Positions 25,727 to 33,722 of a stretch of DNA of 64,000 nt are shown piece after piece. Location: positions 9,904 to 73,903 of the forward strand of contig DATCLS010000068.1 of assembly GCA_036563805.1 (NCBI GenBank), given 5' to 3'. Source of the DNA: DATCLS01 sp036563805 (lineage in GTDB: Bacteria; Actinomycetota; Acidimicrobiia; Acidimicrobiales; VFJN01). The notes below the pieces were generated by a model, which saw nothing but the letters and a program-made list of their open reading frames with translations, searched no databases and had not been told where the DNA came from. A program made the translations under genes and the position numbers. How positions within the stretch are numbered: position 1 is the first letter of the stretch; each line of letters starts with the position of its first letter.

Positions 25727-26068
25727 GTGCCTCAGCAAGTGGCCGACCTCAACCGTGTGTTCCAGGCGCTCGCCGACCCGACCCGTCGGGCGGTCGTCGA
25801 GCGTCTCGGGCGGGGGCCGGCGCCGACCTCCGAGCTGGCTCGCCCGTTCGCGATGGCGCTCCCGTCGTTCATCCAGCACCTCGACGTGCTGGAGAGCGTG
25901 GGGCTCGTCGCGTCCCGGAAGGAAGGCCGCGTGCGCACTTACCGGCTCACGCCGCGCCCGCTGCAGGCAGCCGAGGATTGGATGACCGCCCAGCGGAAAG
26001 TCTGGGAGCGCCGCCTCGACCAGTTCGACGAGTACGTCCGCACCCTGAAGGAAGAGATGGAGCGATGA
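25727..26068 (+). CDS. ArsR-family winged-helix regulator
   Basis: A 113-residue ArsR-type repressor of the group that partners SRPBCC proteins. It begins VADLNRVFQALADPTRRAVVERL, then the recognition helix region LPSFIQHLDVLESVGLVASRKEGRVRTYRLT. No metal-binding cysteines are present, so it is not a metal sensor of the classic type. I chose the GTG at 25727; the longer TTG start at 25703 would put the operator's edge at the start codon. Its TGA overlaps the SRPBCC ATG (ATGA). Confidence 0.9.
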   Translation: MPQQVADLNRVFQALADPTRRAVVERLGRGPAPTSELARPFAMALPSFIQHLDVLESVGLVASRKEGRVRTYRLTPRPLQAAEDWMTAQRKVWERRLDQFDEYVRTLKEEMER

Positions 26069-26559
26069 CCACGACCGACCCCGTCGAGACCCCCATCGAC
26101 CCCGCCCTCGACCTCGTCCTCGAGCGGGAGATCGACGTCCCGACCCACCTGGTGTGGGCCGCTTGGACGACGCCGGAGCACCTCAAGCAGTGGTTCACGC
26201 CCAAGCCGTTCGAGACGGCCGAGGTCGAGCTCGACCTGCGACCCGGCGGCATCTTCCGGGTCGTCATGCGCTCGCCCGAGGGCGAGGAGATGGACCAGGG
26301 CGCCGGCTGCATCCTCGACGTGGTCGAGGGCAAGCGGCTGGTGTGGACGGGGGCGCTCGGTCCCGGCTACCGGCCGGTGGTGAGCGAGCTGCCGTTCACC
26401 GCGGTCATCACCATGGAGCCGTCGGGCGCGGGCACCCGCTACCGGGCCGTCGCCAAGCACGGCACGAAGGAGGGCAAGACCCAGCACGAGGAGATGGGCT
26501 TCCAGGAGGGCTGGGGCGCCGCCCTCGACCAGCTCGTCGAGCTGGCCCGCGGGCTCTGA
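26065..26559 (+). CDS. SRPBCC (AHSA1-like) domain protein
   Basis: A 164-residue START-fold protein. It has LEREIDVPTHLVWAAWTTPEHLKQWFTP, LRPGGIFRVVMRSPEG and a final GFQEGWGAALDQLVELAR helix, the standard AHSA1 or activator-of-Hsp90-like layout with a hydrophobic ligand cavity. It overlaps the ArsR gene by four bases, a very common gene pair in actinobacteria. The ligand or function is not established and might be the inducer-binding partner of the regulator. Confidence 0.9.
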   Translation: MTTTDPVETPIDPALDLVLEREIDVPTHLVWAAWTTPEHLKQWFTPKPFETAEVELDLRPGGIFRVVMRSPEGEEMDQGAGCILDVVEGKRLVWTGALGPGYRPVVSELPFTAVITMEPSGAGTRYRAVAKHGTKEGKTQHEEMGFQEGWGAALDQLVELARGL

Positions 26560-26631
26560 GGCCGGCGGCCGGGCCGGGCGGGTCGGACGGGCCGGCGTGC
26601 CCGAGGAGGTCGCCCTCTGATGTCACCCTCT

Positions 26632-26671
26632 GACGCCGCCCGGCCGGCTGGGATCGGCCGGGCGGCGCGTC
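26632..26671. terminator. Bidirectional terminator hairpin between convergent genes
   Basis: GCCGCCCGGCCG (26635-26646) pairs perfectly with CGGCCGGGCGGC (26655-26666) around an 8-base loop. It sits midway between the convergent ends of the SRPBCC gene (26559) and the methyltransferase gene (26726). Confidence 0.65.
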
Positions 26672-26725
26672 AGGGGACAGCTGCGGTCACGGCGGGCGGG
26701 CGGCCACCGGGGTCACCGCCCGCCG

Positions 26726-27538
26726 TCAGGGCTTGCGGGCCACCCCGCCGTAGAAGTGGGTGGCGGTCATGTCGGGCCGGTCCGGGCGCCACTCGTGCAC
26801 GGCGACGAGCCCGGGCTCGACCAGGTCGAGCCCCTCGAAGAACCGGGCCACCTCCCCGTGGGGTCGCATGACGAACGTCTCCTGCGTCATCTCCGACAGC
26901 TTCCGCACCCCGGCCACCAGGTCGGCGAACTCGGGCATGTCGTCGGTGAGGTGGGTCAGGGCCAGGTAGCTCCCTGACGGGAGGGCGTCGACGAGCTGGC
27001 GGACGATGTCGTGCGGCCGGTCCTCCGCGGTCAGGAAGTGGAGGACCGACACGAGCATCAGGGCGACGGGCTGCTCGAAGTCGAGCGTGTCCCGGGCCTC
27101 GCGCAGGATCTTCGCCGGGTGGCGGAGGTCGCCGTCGATGTAGGCCGCCGCGCCCTCGGGCGTGGAGGCCAGCATCGCCTCGGCGTGGGCCAACACCGTC
27201 GGGTCGTTGTCGACGTAGACGATGCGCGACTCGGGGGCCAAGCCCTGGGCCACGGCGTGCACGTTGTCGGCGTTGGGCACGCCGGTGCCGATGTCGAGGA
27301 ACTGGCGGATGCCGGCCTCGTTCACCAGGTAGGTGACGGCCCGGACCAGGAAGTCGCGGTTGGCCCGCACCTGAGCCTTGCCGGACTCGATGCCGCCCGG
27401 CATCAACCGGCCGGCGGCCTCGGCCGCCTGGCGGTCGACCTCGAAGTGATCGGTGCCGCCCAGCAGGTAGTCGTAGATGCGGGAGGCGTGGGGGACGTGG
27501 CGGTCGACGGGCGTCGACGGCTCTCGCCAATCGGACAT
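26726..27538 (-). CDS. SAM-dependent methyltransferase of the PF04672 family
   Basis: A 270-residue protein. It has RIYDYLLGGTDHFEVDR near the N-terminus, FLDIGTGVPNADNVH as the SAM motif, VYVDNDPTVLAHAEAML, and ALMLVSVLHFL, all characteristic of the large actinobacterial PF04672 methyltransferase family. The substrate of the family is unknown. It lies 18 bases after the DUF397 gene, part of a WhiJ-like module commonly seen with this methyltransferase in actinobacteria. Confidence 0.9.
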   Translation of the reverse strand: MSDWREPSTPVDRHVPHASRIYDYLLGGTDHFEVDRQAAEAAGRLMPGGIESGKAQVRANRDFLVRAVTYLVNEAGIRQFLDIGTGVPNADNVHAVAQGLAPESRIVYVDNDPTVLAHAEAMLASTPEGAAAYIDGDLRHPAKILREARDTLDFEQPVALMLVSVLHFLTAEDRPHDIVRQLVDALPSGSYLALTHLTDDMPEFADLVAGVRKLSEMTQETFVMRPHGEVARFFEGLDLVEPGLVAVHEWRPDRPDMTATHFYGGVARKP

Positions 27539-27556
27539 GGGAAGGGCTCCCCGTGC

Positions 27557-27805
27557 TCAGAGGTCGTCGAACTCGCCGTCCTTCACCCCGGCGAGGAAGG
27601 CGTCCCACTCGGCCGAGGTGAAGGTGACGGTGCCCCGCTCGGGGGCGTTGCTGTTGCGGACGGCGACGAGGCCGTCGGGCCGACGGGCGGCCGCCACGCA
27701 GGCGCTGTTGGCCCCGCTGTAGCTCGAGATGCGCCAGGCGAGCTCGTCGGGCGAGCCGGGCGCGGCGGTTCTGTCGGTGTCGGCGGCGGTGTCCATGTCG
27801 GTCAT
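27557..27805 (-). CDS. DUF397 domain protein
   Basis: An 82-residue protein. The hallmark is WRISSYSGANSACVAAARRPDGLVAVRNSNAPERGTVTFTSAEWDAFLAGVKDGEFD, the complete DUF397 domain. Small DUF397 proteins are encoded beside WhiJ-like XRE regulators and are thought to antagonise them. The ATG at 27805 overlaps the regulator stop (ATGA), so the two are made together. Confidence 0.92.
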   Translation of the reverse strand: MTDMDTAADTDRTAAPGSPDELAWRISSYSGANSACVAAARRPDGLVAVRNSNAPERGTVTFTSAEWDAFLAGVKDGEFDDL

Positions 27806-28746
27806 GGGTGCGGCTCCATGCTGGATTCGGATTTGGACTGGAGGATGAACTCGGTGGCGACCGCGCGGACGAGGTCGATCGACTCGTCCGGGGGGAGCGC
27901 CAGGTGGGCGAGCTGGTCGAACACGATCTCGTGGTCCTGGACCTCGGGGCCCCGCTCGAGGAAGTCGGCGCTGATCCGGCCCTCGACGTAGACGGCGCTG
28001 CTCCCGCCGCTGCCGTCCATGTCGTCCCACCCGAAGCCGAGGATCGTGAACGAGCCCGAGAAGTCGGGGTGCGGCCCCCGGCTGAACGGCAGCACCTGGA
28101 GGGTCACGTTGGGCAGGGCGGCCGCCTCGGCCAGGTGCTCGAGCTGGTCGACCATGACCTCGGGCCCGCCGACGACCCGGCGCAGGATGGCCTCGTCGAG
28201 GATGAAGTGGGCCTCGAGCGGCGCGCCCTCGCGGGTGAGCACCGACCGGCGGTGCATGCGCACCTCCAGCCGGGCCTCCACCTCGTCGTCGGAGAACCGG
28301 GCGAGCTCGTGGCGCATCAGCGCCTCGGCGTAGCGCTCGGTCTGGAGCAGGCCGTGGGGGTAGAGGGCCTCCCACGAGCGCAAGGAGCTGGCGCCCTGCT
28401 CGAGCCCGATGTAGCGGGCCAGCCAGTCGGGCACGATCTCCTCGTCGTACGTCTGCCACCAGCCCCGGGTGCGCGACCGGCGGCAGGCCTCGAGCAGCGG
28501 GGGCCACTCCTCCTCGGGGACGCCGTACAGCGGCAGCAGGACCTCGGTGAGGTCGCGGGGCTTGAAGGAGTGCTTGCCGCTCTCGGTGTAGGAGACCTTG
28601 GAGGCCGTCGAGCGGAGGGCGTCGGCCGTGTCCTTCTCGGACAGTCCGGCCGCCAAGCGCCGCCGCCGCATCTCTCGCCCCAGCCAGCGGCGGGCGACGG
28701 TCGGGCTCGTGAGGCCGGGGAGCCGCGATTCTGTGGCGTCGGTCAC
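27802..28746 (-). CDS. XRE-family regulator with DUF5753 domain (WhiJ-like)
   Basis: A 314-residue regulator. The N-terminal HTH (ARRWLGREMRRRRLAAGLSEKDTADALRSTASKVSYTESGKH) is followed by a DUF5753 C-terminal domain with LEQGASSLRSWEALYPHGLLQTERYAEALMR and VLPFSRGPHPDFSGSFTILGF. This is the architecture of WhiJ-like proteins, which control development or secondary metabolism together with DUF397 partners in Streptomyces. I chose the GTG at 28746 because upstream in-frame residues are unrelated to the family. It is divergent from the gene at 28906. Confidence 0.9.
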   Translation of the reverse strand: MTDATESRLPGLTSPTVARRWLGREMRRRRLAAGLSEKDTADALRSTASKVSYTESGKHSFKPRDLTEVLLPLYGVPEEEWPPLLEACRRSRTRGWWQTYDEEIVPDWLARYIGLEQGASSLRSWEALYPHGLLQTERYAEALMRHELARFSDDEVEARLEVRMHRRSVLTREGAPLEAHFILDEAILRRVVGGPEVMVDQLEHLAEAAALPNVTLQVLPFSRGPHPDFSGSFTILGFGWDDMDGSGGSSAVYVEGRISADFLERGPEVQDHEIVFDQLAHLALPPDESIDLVRAVATEFILQSKSESSMEPHP

Positions 28747-28833
28747 GCGAACACTATCCCCCGTCACGGTATGTGTCGTACGGCACCCCAAACTCACAAA
28801 GCGAGGCCTTCCCACGACCCTGCGTCCGTGGTA

Positions 28834-28869
28834 CCGTCGCTTTCGACGGAAAAGTTACTTCGTAACTTT
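28834..28869. promoter_or_regulatory. Two adjacent perfect hairpins in the divergent intergenic region
   Basis: CCGTCG/CGACGG (28834-28839 and 28844-28849, loop CTTT) is followed directly by AAAGTTAC/GTAACTTT (28851-28858 and 28862-28869, loop TTC). They lie between the divergent WhiJ-like gene and the gene at 28906. The second, AT-rich repeat is operator-like; together they could also fold in the leader RNA. Confidence 0.45.
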
Positions 28870-28905
28870 GCTGTTGGAAATTCGCGGCGCGTTATGGGGA
28901 GGTTC

Positions 28906-29565
28906 ATGCACGACGGCGACCACGCGGGGCCGGCCTGCGGAACGCGCCGGATCGTCGCCTTCGAGCCCCTGCCCGGTGGACCCGGCGTCGACATCGCCGG
29001 CGGCTACAGCCGGGCGATGTGGCGGCCGCGCCTCGGGAGCGCGGTCTGGGCCCTGTGGGTGGCGGTGGGCACGCGCCTCAGCACGTCCGGTCCGTTCGCC
29101 TGCCGCGTGGGCGCCGGCGGGCTGGCGTCGCTCGGCGACGCCGACGCGCTCGACCGGGCGCTGGTCGAGCTGAGCTGCCACGGCTTGGCCCGGGCCGCCG
29201 GCGAGGGCCGGTGGGAGGTGCGGACCACGTGCCCGGTACCGGTGTCGTCCGCGCCCCCCGGCACCAAGGCCGGGGCCGTGCGCCACTACCAGCAGCTGGC
29301 GGCCGGGGCCCGGCTCGACCGGTGGCGGCGCTCGCACGCGCCGGCCGGGGTCGGGCGCGCGCGGGCCTTTCCGGCCGACCCCGACGAGGCCGTCGAGGCC
29401 GTCGACGTCGCGGAGCTGGTCGGCCCCGAGGTCGGCGCGGCGCACGGGGTGCACGCGCGCGCGGCGGCCGGCCGCCAGTCCGGCGAGCCGGCCGAGGTGA
29501 TCAAGCTGTCGGCTTGGCGGCGCCACCGCCGCATCGAGCGCATGCGGGTCGCCGGCGATGACTGA
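28906..29565 (+). CDS. Hypothetical protein, possible winged-helix fold
   Basis: A 219-residue soluble, Arg/Ala-rich protein. I do not recognise it. Residues about 40-105 (LGSAVWALWVAVGTRLSTSGPF through ALDRALVELSCHGLARAAGEGRWEVRT) have the alternation and Gly-turn of a winged helix-turn-helix, and the C-terminus is strongly basic (KLSAWRRHRRIERMR), so DNA or RNA binding is plausible. The ATG at 28906 has GGGGAGG just upstream; an in-frame ATG at 28894 has none. It is divergent from the WhiJ-like regulator and could be its target. Confidence 0.6.
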   Translation: MHDGDHAGPACGTRRIVAFEPLPGGPGVDIAGGYSRAMWRPRLGSAVWALWVAVGTRLSTSGPFACRVGAGGLASLGDADALDRALVELSCHGLARAAGEGRWEVRTTCPVPVSSAPPGTKAGAVRHYQQLAAGARLDRWRRSHAPAGVGRARAFPADPDEAVEAVDVAELVGPEVGAAHGVHARAAAGRQSGEPAEVIKLSAWRRHRRIERMRVAGDD

Positions 29566-29733
29566 CGCCGGCTGACCGCGGACCGCGGGCGGACGGGCAG
29601 TCCGCCCCGGCGGGGTGCCGTGCTCCAGGGGAGGGGGCATCGGACCCCGGCCGGGGCGGCGCCACCTTTCCCGGCCGTCGGCGCCGACGCCGGTGCGGTG
29701 CCCGACGCCGGTGCGGTGACTGCGCGACCGGGC

Positions 29734-30666
29734 CTACGCGGGCTCGTCGCCGCGCAGCGTCACCCGCTGGATGACCCGGTGCTGGTCGCCGAAGTCGCCG
29801 GCGACGGCGTGCTGGGTGGCCCGGTTGTCCCAGAAGCCGACGTCGCCGGGGCCCCAGTGGTAGCGGACCGTGTACTCGGGCTTCACCGAGTGGGCGTAGA
29901 GGAAGGAGAGCAGGGCGTCGCTCTCGTCCCGGGCCAGGCCCTTGATGTGGGACGTGAAGCCGGGGTTCACGAACAGCACCTTCTTGCCGGTCTCGGGGTG
30001 CGTGCGGACCACCGGGTGCTCGACCGGCTCGAGCGCCTCCAGCTTCTCGCCCTCCCAGGTGCCCTCGCCCAGCTGCTCGAGCAGCGGCCCGAACTGGGCG
30101 CGGCCGTCGTGGACGGCGGTCAGCGTCGACAGGAACTCCTGGAGCGCGGGGCTGAGTCCGGCGAACGCGGCTTCCTGGTCGGAGAACAGCGTGTCGCCAC
30201 CGGCGGGCGGGACGACCACGGCCCGCAGGATCGACCCCATCGGCGGCCGGCGGACGAACGTCACGTCGGTGTGCCAGTGGATGCCCCGGTATCGGGTGGA
30301 CACGTCGCCGTAGGCGGCCGCCAGCCGGGCCGCCGAGTAGTCGATCTCGAACACCTCGGGGTGGCCGTCCAGGCCGGGGATGACCGGGTGGCCCTCGGTC
30401 GGCTCGCCGAACCGGGAGGCGAAGGCCAGGTGGGCGGCCGGGTCGAGGTGCTGGCCCGGGAAGAACACGACCTTCCGCTCGAGCCACACCTTCCGGATGG
30501 CGGCGACAGTGGCCTCGTCGCCCTCGGCGACGGCGCGCAGATCGAGGCCCCGGATGACGGCCCCGATCGTGCCCGACAGGGGGACGACGTCGAGCTCGAC
30601 GTCGGACCCGGTGGCCTCGGTGGCGGGCGCGGACGGCTCGGTAACGGACGGCTCGGTGACGGTCAC
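29734..30666 (-). CDS. TauD/TfdA-family Fe(II)/2-oxoglutarate dioxygenase
   Basis: A 310-residue dioxygenase. The facial triad is visible as HTD (His132, Asp134) in GIHWHTDVTF, with a distal His near residues 280-300 in the GFWDNRATQHAVAGDFGDQHRVIQRVTLRG region, which also supplies the 2-oxoglutarate-binding Arg. The family hydroxylates sulfonates (taurine), aryloxyalkanoates or alkyl sulfates. The GTG at 30666 has GGAGGTG upstream and overlaps the ATPase stop (30663-30665). It is the last gene of a four-gene operon with a NitT/TauT-type importer, so an imported organosulfonate-like compound is the likely substrate. Confidence 0.9.
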   Translation of the reverse strand: MTVTEPSVTEPSAPATEATGSDVELDVVPLSGTIGAVIRGLDLRAVAEGDEATVAAIRKVWLERKVVFFPGQHLDPAAHLAFASRFGEPTEGHPVIPGLDGHPEVFEIDYSAARLAAAYGDVSTRYRGIHWHTDVTFVRRPPMGSILRAVVVPPAGGDTLFSDQEAAFAGLSPALQEFLSTLTAVHDGRAQFGPLLEQLGEGTWEGEKLEALEPVEHPVVRTHPETGKKVLFVNPGFTSHIKGLARDESDALLSFLYAHSVKPEYTVRYHWGPGDVGFWDNRATQHAVAGDFGDQHRVIQRVTLRGDEPA

Positions 30667-31547
30667 GGTGCACCTCCAGGTGGATCGGCAGATGGGGCGG
30701 CGGGTCGGGTGGGCGGCCGGGCCGGCGGTCGGGCGCCCTCGGCCGCTTCGTCGACCCCCAGCTCGGCCAGCAGCCGGGAGCGGAGCGCGGCGAACCGGGG
30801 GTCGTGGCGCAGCCGGGGGGTGGGCACGTCGACGGGCACGTCGAGCGAGATGCGGCCCTCGGTCAGGACCAGCACCCGGTCGGCCAACAGCACGGCCTCG
30901 TCCACGTCGTGGGTGACGAGCAGCACGGCCGGCCGGTGGCGGGCGCACAGCTCCTGAACGAGGGCGTGCATCCGCACTCGCGTGAGGGCGTCGAGGGCTC
31001 CGAACGGCTCGTCGAGTAGCAGCAGCTGGGGCTCCCGGACGAGGGCCCGGGCCAGCGCCGCCCGCTGGGCCTCGCCGCCCGACAGCGTCTTCGGCCAGTC
31101 GTCCTCGTGGCCGGCCAGGCCCACCTCGGCCAGGGCCGCCCGGCCCCGGTCGGCGGCGCGGCCGTCGCGCAGGCCGAGGACGACGTTGTCGAGCACCGAC
31201 AGCCACGGCAGCAGCCGGGCGTCCTGGAAGACGACGGCCCGCCGCTCCGCCACGTGGATCTCGCCCTCGGCCCCCGGGTCGAGCCCGGCCAGGATGCGCA
31301 GCAGCGTCGTCTTGCCGGACCCGCTCCGGCCGAGCAGGGCGACGAACTCGTCGGCCCGCAGGTCGAGGTCGATGTCCTGGAGGACGTGGCGGTCGCCGAA
31401 CGAGCGGGTGGCGCCCCGGGCGGAGACCGCCAGGCCCGAGGTGGGGGCGGCGTCCCGGTCGGCCGGAGCGCCGGTGGCGTCGGCGGTGCCCGGCGCGGGG
31501 GCCGGATCCGGCGTGGGGGCGGTGCCCGCCGTGTCCATGGCGCTCAT
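30663..31547 (-). CDS. NitT/TauT-type ABC transporter ATPase (SsuB/TauB-like)
   Basis: A 294-residue ATPase. It has Walker A GRSGSGKTT, signature TLSGGEAQRAALARALVREP, Walker B LLLLDEPFGALD and VTHDVDEAVLLADRVLVL; the GALDALTR stretch after Walker B is typical of SsuB/TauB. Unusual additions are an Ala/Pro-rich 35-residue N-terminus and a Pro-rich C-terminal tail. Four-base overlaps join it to the permease and dioxygenase genes. Confidence 0.9.
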   Translation of the reverse strand: MSAMDTAGTAPTPDPAPAPGTADATGAPADRDAAPTSGLAVSARGATRSFGDRHVLQDIDLDLRADEFVALLGRSGSGKTTLLRILAGLDPGAEGEIHVAERRAVVFQDARLLPWLSVLDNVVLGLRDGRAADRGRAALAEVGLAGHEDDWPKTLSGGEAQRAALARALVREPQLLLLDEPFGALDALTRVRMHALVQELCARHRPAVLLVTHDVDEAVLLADRVLVLTEGRISLDVPVDVPTPRLRHDPRFAALRSRLLAELGVDEAAEGARPPARPPTRPAAPSADPPGGAP

Positions 31548-32482
31548 CGGCCCGGCTGCCACCGCAGCAGCCTCCGCTCGAGCAGTCGGACCGCGCCGTC
31601 CGACAGCAGGCCCAGCACCGCGTACACGGCCAGGCACATGACGATGATGTCGGTCTGGAAGAACGTCTGGGCCCGGACCATCAGGTAGCCGATGCCGCTG
31701 GTGGCGTTGATCTGCTCGGCGAACACCAGCAGCAGCCAGGCCACGCCCGTGGCCAGCCGGAGGCCGACCAGGAACCCGGCCCGGGCGCCCGGCAGCACGA
31801 TGCGGCGTAGCCGCTCGATCCGGCTCAGGCCGAGCACGTCGGCCAGCTCCCGGTGCCGGGGGTCGATGGCCCGGACCGCGGCGCTCGTGTTCACGAAGAT
31901 CGGGAAGGCCACGCCGAGCACGATCATCGTGACCTTGGTGGTCTCGCCGACGCCGAGCCACACGATGAGCAGGGGCTGGAGGCCGAGGATCGGGACGAAC
32001 CGGAGCATCTGGAGGTTGGCGTCCACCAGGTCGTCGCCGATCCGGGACAGGCCGGCCACCAGGGCGAGCACCGTCCCGATCGGGACGCCGAGCCCCAGGC
32101 CCCAGGCCACCCGGCCGAGCGACGTCCACAGGGCGTCGCCGAGCGTGCCGTCGCGGGCCAGGTCCCAGCCCACCGTGAGCGCGCTCTGGGGGCCGGCCAG
32201 CACGTCGGGCTCCACCCAGCCGGCGGCCGACGCCACCTGCCAGAGGACGAACAGGGCGGCGACGCCGGCCAGGCGCTCGACGCTGCGGGGGACCCGCAGA
32301 CGGCGCTTGCCGTCGCCGGCGGACCGGCGGGTCGGAAGCCGGACGAGGGCGGGGGGCCGGGCCGGGTCCGTCGCCGGGGCCGCGGGGGCGGCTCGGAGGC
32401 TCGGTGCGGCCGCCGACGCCGGGCCGGCGGGCGCGTCCGACGGGGCATGCGGGTTGGGCGGGGTGGTCCGGACGTCGGTCAT
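31544..32482 (-). CDS. NitT/TauT-type ABC transporter permease (SsuC/TauC-like)
   Basis: A 312-residue permease. After a 60-residue Pro/Ala-rich cytoplasmic extension it shows about six membrane helices and the coupling EAA-type loop region ELADVLGLSRIERLRRIVLPGARAGFLVGLRLATGVAW, as in SsuC/TauC. FVPILGLQPLLIVWLGVGETTKV is also family-typical. It overlaps both neighbouring genes by four bases. Confidence 0.92.
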   Translation of the reverse strand: MTDVRTTPPNPHAPSDAPAGPASAAAPSLRAAPAAPATDPARPPALVRLPTRRSAGDGKRRLRVPRSVERLAGVAALFVLWQVASAAGWVEPDVLAGPQSALTVGWDLARDGTLGDALWTSLGRVAWGLGLGVPIGTVLALVAGLSRIGDDLVDANLQMLRFVPILGLQPLLIVWLGVGETTKVTMIVLGVAFPIFVNTSAAVRAIDPRHRELADVLGLSRIERLRRIVLPGARAGFLVGLRLATGVAWLLLVFAEQINATSGIGYLMVRAQTFFQTDIIVMCLAVYAVLGLLSDGAVRLLERRLLRWQPGR

Positions 32483-33579
32483 GAGCCCTCCTCCGTCACC
32501 CGCTCCTGCTCGGCCAGGATGATCTCGTTGAGCCGGGTGTCGAACTCGGCCGTCACGTCCACCGTGTGGGGGATCTGCCCGGCCTCGGCGTACAGGTCGG
32601 CCAGCTCCTGCTGCTGCTCGACGATGTCGCCGGGGAGCTCGATGAACGACGCCACGCCCTGGGTGCGGGCCACCTCGGCCGCCCGCTCGGGGGGCAGGCC
32701 GTAGCGCTCGACGTAGATGGCCTGGGCCACCTCGTCCGGGTGCTCCCGTACGTAGGCGAACGCCCGGACCAGCCGCAGCGTGTAGTCGGCCAGCGCCGCC
32801 AGCTTGGCCTCGTCGTCGATCGTGCGCCGGCTGGCGATGAGGAACTGCGAGCGGTCGGTGATCTCGGGGGCCTCGGCCGCCACCCGGGCGTCCGGGTTGT
32901 CGGCCAGGTACATGGTCGTGAACGGCTCGACCGAGATGGCGGCGTCGGCCGAGCCGGCCTCCAGGGCCGCCGTCGCCCCGGTGATGGCGATGTCGATCGT
33001 CTCGATCTCGTCGGGCGAGACGCCGGCCTCGTCGATGGCCTGGAGCAGCGCGCCCTCCATCGCGGTGCCCCGGGTGTAGGCGACCCGCTTGCCGGCCAGG
33101 TCCTCCCAGCCGTCGATGTCGACGCCCGGCGCGGTGACGAGCGAGAAGTTCGAGTGGTCGGCGGCCCAGCCGGCGATGGCGAACAGGTCCTGGTCCTGAG
33201 CCTGGGCGAAGATCAGCGGGGTGCTGGCCACGAAGCCGGTGTCGACGGCCCCGCCCTGGAACGCCTGGAGCATGGGCGGCCCACCCTGGAACGACGAGTA
33301 CTCGACCTCGTAGGGGAAGTCCCGGTCCTCGCCGGCGACCTCCAGCATCGTCTGGAGGAACTCGATCTGGTCGCCGACCCGCAGCGTCGTGCCGGGCGGG
33401 ATGTCCTCCGGGTCGGGGGCGGTGACCTGGGGAGCCGTCGTCGTCGAGCCCCCCGCCCCCTCATCGGTCGACTCGCCGCCCGCTCGCGTCGAGGCGTCCG
33501 AGGTGCACGCCGCCAGCAGCGTGCTGGCCAGCACGACGGCTGCCACCGCGGCGCGCCGCGACCTCCACGTCCCTTTCAC
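32479..33579 (-). CDS. NitT/TauT-type solute-binding lipoprotein
   Basis: A 366-residue binding protein. The signal RRAAVAAVVLASTLLAACTSD gives a lipobox Cys near residue 28. Then come a Thr/Gly linker and a periplasmic-binding fold with LRVGDQIEFLQTMLEVAGED, YSSFQGGPPMLQAFQGGAVDTGFVAS and WEDLAGKRVAYTRGTAMEGALLQAIDEAG, typical of SsuA/TauA relatives. The start is a GTG at 33579 with GGGAGATGGGG upstream; a nearby TTG is an alternative. A palindrome ACTTGATCAAGT lies 35 bases before the start. Confidence 0.9.
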   Translation of the reverse strand: MKGTWRSRRAAVAAVVLASTLLAACTSDASTRAGGESTDEGAGGSTTTAPQVTAPDPEDIPPGTTLRVGDQIEFLQTMLEVAGEDRDFPYEVEYSSFQGGPPMLQAFQGGAVDTGFVASTPLIFAQAQDQDLFAIAGWAADHSNFSLVTAPGVDIDGWEDLAGKRVAYTRGTAMEGALLQAIDEAGVSPDEIETIDIAITGATAALEAGSADAAISVEPFTTMYLADNPDARVAAEAPEITDRSQFLIASRRTIDDEAKLAALADYTLRLVRAFAYVREHPDEVAQAIYVERYGLPPERAAEVARTQGVASFIELPGDIVEQQQELADLYAEAGQIPHTVDVTAEFDTRLNEIILAEQERVTEEGS

Positions 33580-33613
33580 CAAGCCCCATCTCCCATTCAG
33601 CCAATAATGATCT

Positions 33614-33625
33614 ACTTGATCAAGT
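33614..33625. promoter_or_regulatory. 12-bp palindrome ACTTGATCAAGT upstream of the sulfonate-type importer operon
   Basis: A perfect 12-base inverted repeat in an AT-rich patch 35 bases before the solute-binding protein start. A second, weaker repeat GTGAC/GTCAC lies near 33651-33664. It is probably the promoter-operator region of the operon; no regulator gene is adjacent. Confidence 0.4.
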
Positions 33626-33722
33626 TTGCCGAGAATCGGATTCTGCGCAACGTGACGTCGGTCACTGGCGCGCCGGCTCCGACGGCCGGGCCAGCCGTGT
33701 TGGGTGGCGGGTGGAGGCCGGG

